Positions 12,506 through 17,965 of a stretch of 17,965 nucleotides of DNA are shown here, piece by piece. The first letter of the stretch is position 1. Each line of letters begins with the position of its first letter. The position numbers and the translations under genes are program-made. A model generated the notes under the pieces. It was given only the letters and a program-made list of their open reading frames with translations, was not told the DNA's origin and did no database searches. The stretch is from TMED8 sp964468005 (GTDB lineage Bacteria > Pseudomonadota > Alphaproteobacteria > Rhodospirillales > Casp-alpha2): positions 1 through 17,965 of the forward strand of contig CAYXUT010000047.1 of NCBI GenBank assembly GCA_964468005.1, read 5' to 3'.

Positions 12506-13009
12506 ATGACTACCAGACATATAGTACTCGCCATAACGGGTCTATTTCTCGCACTACCATTCACCCTGGGCACGATCCATGCCGCCTCGCACGGCACCAA
12601 GGTGGACAACCTTGAAATCACCGGGGCATGGGCTCGCGCGACACCGCCTCGCGCCAAGAACGGCGGCGCTTTCCTGACCGTCACCAACCACGGCATGGTC
12701 GCCGACAAGCTCGTCGCCGCCAGCACCGAGATGGCCAAAAAGACCGAGCTCCATAACCACATTAACGACAACGGCATCATGCGCATGCGGCACGTGCCAC
12801 ACGTTGAAGTGCCCGCGCATGGTCAGGCTGTGCTCAAGCCCGGCAGCTACCATGTCATGATGATGGGTCTGAAGGGGCCCTTGAGAGAAGGTGAGATGCT
12901 GATGGTCAAGCTGACTTTCAAAAAGGCCGGCACGGTTATGGTGCATATGCCGATCATGAAAGGTACGGCCATGCCGAAAGGCGTGAAAATGCAGCACAAA
13001 CACAACTGA
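12506..13009 (+). CDS. periplasmic copper(I) chaperone PCuAC
   Basis: A 167-residue exported protein of the PCuAC (DUF461) family, which carries Cu(I) in the periplasm, often to the CuA site of cytochrome oxidase. Residues 1-27 are a signal peptide ending HAA. The diagnostic H-x10-M-x21-H-x-M motif is exact: H83, M94, H116, M118, within ELHNH, MRM and PGSYHVMMMGL. The C-terminal tail (IMKGTAMPKGVKMQHKHN) is rich in Met and His and may bind further copper. Start ATG at 12506 with AAGGA seven bases upstream; a longer frame from 12467 would place charged residues before the signal peptide and is rejected. It follows the DUF2946-like gene by 54 bases. Confidence 0.92.
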   Translation: MTTRHIVLAITGLFLALPFTLGTIHAASHGTKVDNLEITGAWARATPPRAKNGGAFLTVTNHGMVADKLVAASTEMAKKTELHNHINDNGIMRMRHVPHVEVPAHGQAVLKPGSYHVMMMGLKGPLREGEMLMVKLTFKKAGTVMVHMPIMKGTAMPKGVKMQHKHN

Positions 13010-13093
13010 TTTTTACCATCCATTGATTGCGAATACCGCGTCGCGCCGTTAAGGTGCGGCCCGCTTCGCATTGAGAAATGACAGGAGACGAGC

Positions 13094-13987
13094 ATGGACG
13101 TCGAACCGAGCAGCAAGTTGCGGCTGGGTATCCCAAAAGGCAGCCTGGAAGCTGCCACCATCGAGCTGTTCAAACAGGCCGGCTGGACGGTCACGCCGCG
13201 CTCGCGAAACTACTTTCCAAGCATCAACGACCCGGAGATCGAATGCGCCCTCGTGCGTTCCCAGGAAATGGGCCCCTACGTTGCCGAAACCAACCTGGAT
13301 GCCGGGCTTTGCGGCATTGATTGGCTGATGGAAACGCAAACCCTGGACGACCTCGAAATCATCTCCGATCTGTTCTACTCCAAAACATCCGACAAAAAGG
13401 CCCGCTGGGTTTTAGTCGTCGATGCCAAAAGCCCGATCCAGTCGGTCAAGGACCTGGAAGGCAAGACCATCGCCACCGAATTAGTCGATTACACCAAACG
13501 CTATCTTAAGGAACACGGCATCACCGCCAAGGTTGAGTTCTCATGGGGCGCGACGGAAGCCAAAGTGGTCGAGGGCATGGCCGACGCAGCTGTCGAGATC
13601 ACCGAGACCGGTTCGACCATCCGCGCACACGGCCTCAGGATTGTTTGCGATTTGCTCGAAACCCACACCGTCTTCTTTGCCAACAAGAAAGCCATGGCCG
13701 ACAACTGGAAGCGAAGCAAGATCGACCAGATCGCACTGTTGATCCAGGCCGCCCTCGATGCGCGCCAAAAAGTGCTATTGAAGATGAACGTTGGCGAGAA
13801 AAACTTAGACAGCGTCGTCGGATTGTTGCCGAGCTTGCACGCGCCGACCGTCAACCGCTTGGCCGAGACCGGCTGGTCAGCGGTTGAAACTGTTGTCGAT
13901 ACGCATGCGGTGCGTACTCTGATCCCGCGCCTCAAGGCGGCCGGTGCGGAGGGCATCCTGGAGTTGGACCTCAAGAAAATCTGTTAA
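13094..13987 (+). CDS. hisG: ATP phosphoribosyltransferase, long form
   Basis: A 297-residue HisG catalysing the first step of histidine synthesis, ATP plus PRPP to phosphoribosyl-ATP, in the cytoplasm. The opening LRLGIPKGSLEAATIELFKQ and the PRPP-binding segment VEITETGSTIRAHGL are typical. About 80 C-terminal residues (from KMNVGEKNLDSVVGLLPS to LELDLKKIC) form the regulatory ACT-like domain of long-form enzymes, which are inhibited by histidine and do not need HisZ. Start ATG at 13094 with AGGAG eight bases upstream. No other his gene is in the window; 84 bases separate it from the PCuAC gene, and I see no His-rich leader peptide or attenuator in that gap. Confidence 0.95.
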   Translation: MDVEPSSKLRLGIPKGSLEAATIELFKQAGWTVTPRSRNYFPSINDPEIECALVRSQEMGPYVAETNLDAGLCGIDWLMETQTLDDLEIISDLFYSKTSDKKARWVLVVDAKSPIQSVKDLEGKTIATELVDYTKRYLKEHGITAKVEFSWGATEAKVVEGMADAAVEITETGSTIRAHGLRIVCDLLETHTVFFANKKAMADNWKRSKIDQIALLIQAALDARQKVLLKMNVGEKNLDSVVGLLPSLHAPTVNRLAETGWSAVETVVDTHAVRTLIPRLKAAGAEGILELDLKKIC

Positions 13988-14052
13988 CCGAATCCAGAAC
14001 CCAGCGATCCGCTTCGTTAGTCTCCATCGCCGAGACCGCTACCCTATGACCT

Positions 14053-14080
14053 CGTCATTCCTGCGAATGCGGGAACCTAG
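14053..14080. repeat. REP-like palindromic repeat unit
   Basis: CGTCATTCCTGCGAATGCGG and the following AACCTAG contain TTCCTGC pairing with GCGGGAA (one T-G pair) around a GAAT loop. Sequences of the type CGTCATTCCCGCGAAAGCGGG are very common dispersed intergenic repeats in Proteobacteria. It lies in the 195-base gap between hisG and the CoA-transferase gene (convergent), the usual place for such units. Only one copy is visible in this window. Confidence 0.45.
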
Positions 14081-14182
14081 TCGATAGTGCAGAGTTCGGA
14101 GTTGAGAGCCTTTAGTTGCCCCACCTTCACGGAGTAGAGGATGGGATTCTAAACATTATCCAGACCTATTTACACACCTACC

Positions 14183-15373
14183 TCAAATAATCCCGCGCTG
14201 ACGCAAGTCCTCGATCGCTGCCGCATCAAAGCCAATGCCCTCCAGCACCTCTTCCGTATGCTCGCCCGAGTTCGGCGTCGGCATGCCGGTGCGTGGCTGA
14301 TAGCGCGAGAGATTGATCGCCTGGCCCAACAGTTTCATCTCACCAAGATCGGCATGGTGCACCGGATGCTTCATGTTGACGTGCTCGACCTGCGGGTCGG
14401 CGAACATCTCGTCAATGGAGTAAATTGGCCCACAGGGCACGCCGGCCTCGGTCATCTCCTCGATCCACTCAGCCGAGGTCTTTTGCACAGTGTACTTTTC
14501 GATCTCTGTGTTGACGGCATTGCGGTTGTCAGAGCGCGCCGCGCCAGTGGCGTAGTCCGGATGGTCGCGGATGTCGGGCGCATCCAGAACATCGCAAAGT
14601 CGGTCCCACATGATGTCGCCTGCTGCCGCAATGTTCATATGCCCATCCCTGGTCTTAAAGACGCCGGTCGGGATCGAAGTCGGATGGTTATTGCCGGCTT
14701 GCGGTGCCACCTCGCCGGCGACCAGCCAGCGCGCCCCCTGGAAATCGAGCATAGCGATCATCGCCTCCAACAGCGAAGTATGCACCCACTGCCCCTCACC
14801 GGACGCCTCGCGCTCCAAGAGCGCGATTAGGATGGCAATGGTAGTGTAGTTGCCGGCACTTAAATCGGCGATTGGAATACCAACGCGCACCGGCCCCTGG
14901 CCCGGAAGCCCGGTAATAGACATCAGCCCGCCCATGCCCTGGGCGATCTGGTCGAAGCCGGGACGTTTGGCGTAGGGCCCGTCCTGGCCAAAGCCGGAAA
15001 TCGAAGCAACGATAATACCGGGATTGACGGACTTCAAGCTCTCGTAACTGACCCCCAAGCGCACCTTGACATCGGGCCGGTAATTTTCCACTACCACATC
15101 GGCATCGGCGACCAACTTCTTGAAGATCTCAAGCCCCTCCGCCTCTTTCAAATTCAACGACAATGAGCGCTTGTTCCTGTGAATGTTCTGGTAATCCGGC
15201 CCGGTGCGCGAACCTCCCATGCCCTTGGATTTATCGACCGCCGCCGGCGCTTCAACCTTAATCACGTTGGCACCCCAATCGGCCAGATGGCGAACCGCCG
15301 TCGGCCCCGAGCGCACGCGGGTCAGGTCGAGAATGGTAAACCGGCTAAGCGGTCCCTGATAGTCGTCGGACAT
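14183..15373 (-). CDS. class III CoA-transferase (CaiB/BaiF family)
   Basis: A 396-residue family III CoA-transferase, moving CoA between carboxylic acids in the cytoplasm; the members act as intertwined dimers. Visible family signatures are LADWGANVIKVEAP (30-43), NKRSLSLNLK (67-76), VVENYRPDV (94-102) and SGFGQDGPYAKRPGFDQIAQ (126-145). The catalytic aspartate that forms the acyl anhydride is D170 in VGIPIADLSAGN. The C-terminal part ends in the usual GEHTEEVL and GF segments. Start ATG at 15373 with GGGGAGGAAG upstream. The gene is divergent from the ThDP enzyme with a long gap between them. Substrates are unpredictable from sequence; formyl-CoA:oxalate transferase is one member of the family, but this protein lacks clear marks of it. 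Confidence 0.92.
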   Translation of the reverse strand: MSDDYQGPLSRFTILDLTRVRSGPTAVRHLADWGANVIKVEAPAAVDKSKGMGGSRTGPDYQNIHRNKRSLSLNLKEAEGLEIFKKLVADADVVVENYRPDVKVRLGVSYESLKSVNPGIIVASISGFGQDGPYAKRPGFDQIAQGMGGLMSITGLPGQGPVRVGIPIADLSAGNYTTIAILIALLEREASGEGQWVHTSLLEAMIAMLDFQGARWLVAGEVAPQAGNNHPTSIPTGVFKTRDGHMNIAAAGDIMWDRLCDVLDAPDIRDHPDYATGAARSDNRNAVNTEIEKYTVQKTSAEWIEEMTEAGVPCGPIYSIDEMFADPQVEHVNMKHPVHHADLGEMKLLGQAINLSRYQPRTGMPTPNSGEHTEEVLEGIGFDAAAIEDLRQRGII

Positions 15374-15439
15374 AGTGGCTTCCTCCCCATAGACTTGTTA
15401 GGAAGACGGTATCGCGCGGGGGGGCGGGTGGCAAGGTGA

Positions 15440-15491
15440 GGGGAAGACCCGGCTCAAACCATACCACAAGCGTGTCTTCGGGTCTTGCCCC
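15440..15491. repeat. long imperfect inverted repeat
   Basis: AAGACCCG at 15444-15451 and CGGGTCTT at 15479-15486 are perfect arms with a 27-base spacer. Allowing one bulged G, the arms extend outward by GGGG / CCCC to twelve pairs. It lies 70-120 bases upstream of the CoA-transferase start and is followed on the plus strand by CCCACCG and six T. As it sits between divergent genes, a terminator role is odd; a dispersed palindromic element or operator fits better. Confidence 0.4.
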
Positions 15492-15966
15492 GGCGTTTTG
15501 TCCCCACCGTTTTTTGATTTCTGCCTTAGCCCAGCATGCTGATCATCTTTTGCAGTTCTAGAGACTTCGGTTATTAACTCGTATCAGTCGTTACATTGGC
15601 TTCCATCTCATTGAACCAATTATAATGACGCGACGATCGTTACTGGCGCTAACGATCCTAAAGTTGTGAACAATATGGTTGGTGCATTCGCGTCGGTTCT
15701 CACCTGATAATTCAAGGTCAATACGAATGCCATTGTACTCCGTTTCTAATAAAGGAAATACGGGTATGGTGTAAAATGCAGTTACGCTCCATCAGTATTC
15801 AAGTTGTGTTGGTTTGCCTAACCGTGCCCCCTGGTCCGCAAAAAAACAGCGTTCCAAATGATCCACTTATAGCGGCAAAACGAGAGGAAACATCAACCGT
15901 CCCCGGGCAGATGAGGAGAACAAAGTGGATAAGCTCGTAATGTTACACCCATTCTCTAAACGCCAC

Positions 15967-15982
15967 AGTGATGTATGTCACT
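15967..15982. promoter_or_regulatory. CRP/FNR-superfamily-like operator
   Basis: AGTGA at 15967-15971 and TCACT at 15978-15982 with a six-base spacer match the TGTGA-N6-TCACA layout of CRP sites at four of five positions in each arm and are perfectly symmetric. The centre lies about 68 bases before the predicted transcription start (about 16042), a position used by activators of this family. It is distinct from FNR's TTGAT-N4-ATCAA. Confidence 0.4.
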
Positions 15983-16006
15983 TCCCCAAACTTTTTTCCA
16001 AAGGCG

Positions 16007-16036
16007 TGTGACAGGCCTGGTTCGCGACGATACATT
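16007..16036 (+). promoter_or_regulatory. possible promoter for the ThDP enzyme gene
   Basis: TGTGAC at 16007-16012 and TACATT at 16031-16036 are 18 bases apart. Each matches the housekeeping consensus (TTGACA, TATAAT) at only four of six positions, which is consistent with an activator-dependent promoter downstream of the CRP-like site. The transcript would start near 16042, about 30 bases before the ATG. Confidence 0.3.
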
Positions 16037-16072
16037 GCCGCCTTCTTAGCCGGGTCCGGGAGGAGTTTTGAC

Positions 16073-17746
16073 ATGACCGTGGGGGACAATCTTCGCAATG
16101 GTGGCCAGCTTTTAGTCGACTCGCTTCTCGCCAACGGCGCAGACATGGCATTCTGCGTGCCAGGCGAGAGCTACCTGACGGCCTTGGACGCGCTCTACGA
16201 TGCACCGGAGATCGATTTGCTCACCTGTCGCCAGGAAGGCGGGGCGGCAATGATGGCCGATGCCTACGGCAAGCTGACTGGCAGGCCGGGGCTTTGTTTC
16301 GTGACGCGAGGCCCGGGCGCGACCAATGCATCGAGTGGCGTGCATGTAGCGTTTCAAGATTCGGTCCCAATGATTCTGCTCGTCGGCCAGGTCGGGCGTT
16401 CCATGCGAGATAGGGAGGCCTTCCAGGAAGTCGATTACCGCCGCATGTTCGGGCAGATGACAAAATGGGTAGCAGAAATCGATATGGCCGAGAGAGTGCC
16501 GGAATACATCAACCGCGCCTACCACACGGCGATGGCCGGACGCCCCGGCCCCGTCGTGCTAGCGCTGCCCGAAGACATGCAAGATGATCGCGCACCAAGC
16601 ATTCTCCTGAACACCGCGCACCGCGTGGAAGCCGCGCCGAGCGTCGAGGCTATGACAGACTTTCGCACACGATTGGACGGAGCCGAACGGCCGCTGGTCA
16701 TCTTGGGCGGCAATTTCTGGACGCAGGCTGGCATCGATGACATCCGCGCTTTCGCTGAAGCCAATCACCTGCCGATTTCATGTGCGTTCCGCTACCAGCA
16801 CCTCTTTAACAACGAGCACCTCAACTACGCCGGTGACGTCGGTATCGGCATCAACCCATCGCTGGCAGATCGCGTCAAGAGTGCCGACTTACTGATCGCC
16901 GTAGGTCCGAGATTGGGCGAGATGACCACCGGCGGCTATAGCTTGCTCGATATCCCTATGCCGAAGCAGGATCTGGTGCACATCCATCCGGGCGCCGAGG
17001 AACTAGGTCGGGTCTACAGGCCGGTACTGGCCATCAATTCCGGCATGGCGGCCTTCGCCAAGGCTTGCACAGATATGGCACCGGTGCACGGTCCCTGGGC
17101 CGAGGATACCAAGAAGGCCCATGCCGATTACCTAGCCTGGAGTGAACCCACGGACGTACCGGGCGACGTCAATGTCGGCCAGATCATCCACATGATCCGC
17201 AACGCCATGCCCAACGACGGCATCATCACCAATGGCGCGGGCAACTTCGCTGCCTTCGTGCACCGCTTCTTCCGCTATCGCGATTTCACCACGCAGCTGG
17301 CACCGACATCCGGGTCCATGGGGTACGGCGTACCAGCCGGCATTGCTGCCAAACGCGTCTTCCCGAAGCGCTGCGTGGTGACAGTCGCCGGCGATGGCGA
17401 TTTCATGATGACCAGCCAGGAACTCGCCACCGCCGCGCATCACGGCATCAACGTCATCATCATCATCGTCAACAACGGCATGTTCGGCACCATACGCATG
17501 CACCAGGAAAAGCATTTCCCGGGTCGCATCATCGCCACCCAACTGGCCAACCCGGATTTCCGAATATTGGCCCAAGCCTATGGCGCGCACGCTGAGATGG
17601 TGAGTAGGACGAAAGACTTCCCGGCCGCCTTCGAGCGCGCACGGGAAAGCGGCAAGCCGGCGATAATCGAGCTCAAGGTCGACCCCGAAGCGATCACGCC
17701 GACATCAACGCTCTCAGGCCTTCGCGCCGCAGCGAAGAAAGGCTAG
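16073..17746 (+). CDS. thiamine diphosphate-dependent enzyme, acetolactate-synthase-like
   Basis: A 557-residue ThDP enzyme of the POX/AHAS/benzoylformate-decarboxylase superfamily, with Pyr, central and PP domains in order. The cofactor-activating glutamate is E55 (CRQEGGAAMMADAYG); the metal and diphosphate motif is GDGD at 440-443 with NNG at 467-469. GSMGYGVPAGIAAK before it is typical. Such proteins decarboxylate a 2-oxo acid or join the product to an acceptor. No AHAS small subunit lies nearby, so an anabolic IlvB is unlikely; the sequence also does not read as oxalyl-CoA decarboxylase. Start ATG at 16073, with GGAGGAG eight bases upstream, is preferred over the in-frame ATG at 15968, which would add 35 unrelated residues across the predicted promoter. 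The 3' end overlaps the convergent HIT gene by CTAG. Confidence 0.9.
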   Translation: MTVGDNLRNGGQLLVDSLLANGADMAFCVPGESYLTALDALYDAPEIDLLTCRQEGGAAMMADAYGKLTGRPGLCFVTRGPGATNASSGVHVAFQDSVPMILLVGQVGRSMRDREAFQEVDYRRMFGQMTKWVAEIDMAERVPEYINRAYHTAMAGRPGPVVLALPEDMQDDRAPSILLNTAHRVEAAPSVEAMTDFRTRLDGAERPLVILGGNFWTQAGIDDIRAFAEANHLPISCAFRYQHLFNNEHLNYAGDVGIGINPSLADRVKSADLLIAVGPRLGEMTTGGYSLLDIPMPKQDLVHIHPGAEELGRVYRPVLAINSGMAAFAKACTDMAPVHGPWAEDTKKAHADYLAWSEPTDVPGDVNVGQIIHMIRNAMPNDGIITNGAGNFAAFVHRFFRYRDFTTQLAPTSGSMGYGVPAGIAAKRVFPKRCVVTVAGDGDFMMTSQELATAAHHGINVIIIIVNNGMFGTIRMHQEKHFPGRIIATQLANPDFRILAQAYGAHAEMVSRTKDFPAAFERARESGKPAIIELKVDPEAITPTSTLSGLRAAAKKG

Positions 17747-17965
17747 AAGGCCGATCCGCCCTCGAATCGTTGCAGAAGGGCTTTGGTCGCATTTGCGAGC
17801 GCGTCCACATTGTATGGCTTAGCCTGCGTGTGGCCCCAGACCGGGCTTGGCTAGGCTGGATCGTCCTTGGTCTGTATAACGATGTGGATATGCAGTTGTT
17901 CGACCTTGTTGCCAATGGCGGCTACGCTTACCTTGTGGGGCTCGCCGATCGTTTGCAAAGCACGC
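17743..17965 (-). pseudogene. HIT-family protein gene with internal amber codon, 5' end outside window
   Basis: Reading in from the right edge on the minus strand, the frame gives VSVAAIGNKVEQLHIHIVIQ followed by TKDDPA, then TAG at 17851-17853, then PSPVWGHTQAKPYNVDALAN and a final TAG at 17743-17745. HIT-family hydrolases of this subgroup read approximately NVAALGNVVPQLHxHV, then a DDPAWPGPVWG segment, so the TAG stands exactly where the conserved tryptophan (TGG) is expected and the homology continues in the same frame beyond it. A single G-to-A change on the coding strand explains it. The HIT active site (QLHIHIV) lies before the stop. The remainder of the N-terminus is cut off by the window edge. 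Confidence 0.72.

Larger units (their letters stand above)
15374..16072. other. 700-base divergent intergenic region
   Basis: The stretch between the CoA-transferase and ThDP enzyme genes has no recognisable gene and becomes AT-richer from about 15500 to 15960. It contains an imperfect inverted repeat (15440-15490), a CRP-like palindrome (15967-15982) and a possible promoter (16007-16036). A minus-strand open stretch of about 67 codons (about 15590-15790) and a 28-codon GTG frame at 15925-16011 preceded by GAGGAG exist; neither resembles a known protein. The region may hold decayed genes. Confidence 0.6.

Noticed and set aside
15590..15790. A minus-strand open stretch of about 67 codons without a start, with a protein-like look
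   Set aside because: There is no ATG or ribosome site and no recognisable family; open stretches of this length occur by chance in this composition.
15925..16011. A 28-codon GTG frame preceded by GAGGAG, as a leader peptide for the ThDP gene
   Set aside because: It spans the CRP-like site and most of the predicted -35 region, has no codon pattern typical of an attenuator and would lie upstream of the predicted transcription start.
17452..17470. Short ATC/CAT repeat in the ThDP gene
   Set aside because: It encodes the hydrophobic beta strand VIIIIV between the GDG and NNG motifs and is simply isoleucine codon use.
16073..17746. Assignment of the ThDP enzyme as oxalyl-CoA decarboxylase because of the nearby CoA-transferase
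   Set aside because: General ThDP motifs are present but I could not see oxalyl-CoA-decarboxylase-specific sequence; the pairing alone is not enough.

Overview
The window looks like part of an alphaproteobacterial chromosome, probably a free-living member close to Rhodospirillales or an uncultured marine or soil lineage. The evidence is a TrcR/DUF1013 regulator beside a DUF1192 protein and a PIG3-type quinone oxidoreductase, a long-form HisG, moderately high GC coding sequence and strong GGAGG-type ribosome binding sites. I see no rRNA, tRNA, CRISPR array, transposase or phage gene. The DNA is ordinary chromosome with one notable accessory operon and several decaying genes.

Layout. (1) 1-2223: a possible chemoreceptor remnant at the left edge, DUF1192 (minus), a zinc-independent quinone oxidoreductase (plus) and trcR (plus). 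trcR has a good promoter and a terminator-like hairpin inside its own leader. (2) 2233-9039, minus strand: a tightly coupled operon read right to left. It holds a 5'-truncated acyl-CoA synthetase, an FlK-type hotdog thioesterase, a PadB-like molybdopterin oxidoreductase, a fused four-cluster ferredoxin plus NrfD/DmsC-type membrane anchor, a UbiD-family decarboxylase and a 62-codon unknown. (3) 9042-9633: AT-richer gap, then the ammonium channel AmtB (plus) with a strong terminator. (4) An SDR protein (minus) that has lost the canonical catalytic residues. (5) A small copper-related pair, a DUF2946-like protein and a PCuAC chaperone (plus), followed by hisG (plus). (6) A class III CoA-transferase (minus) divergent from a ThDP enzyme (plus), separated by about 700 bases of non-coding DNA. 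(7) At the right edge, a HIT-family gene (minus) with an in-frame amber codon.

How the genes may work together. The best candidate for something undescribed is the 2.2-9.0 kb operon. Its parts suggest activation of an acid as a CoA thioester, a cytoplasmic molybdenum enzyme that oxidises the CoA-bound substrate and passes electrons through four Fe-S clusters to a quinone-linked membrane anchor, a thioesterase to release an acid, and a prenylated-FMN decarboxylase to remove CO2. The chemistry is inferred by analogy with phenylacetyl-CoA:acceptor oxidoreductase (PadBCD); the true substrate cannot be read from the sequence. The CoA-transferase and ThDP enzyme at the other end could act on related CoA or 2-oxo acid compounds, but nothing in the sequence links them to the operon.
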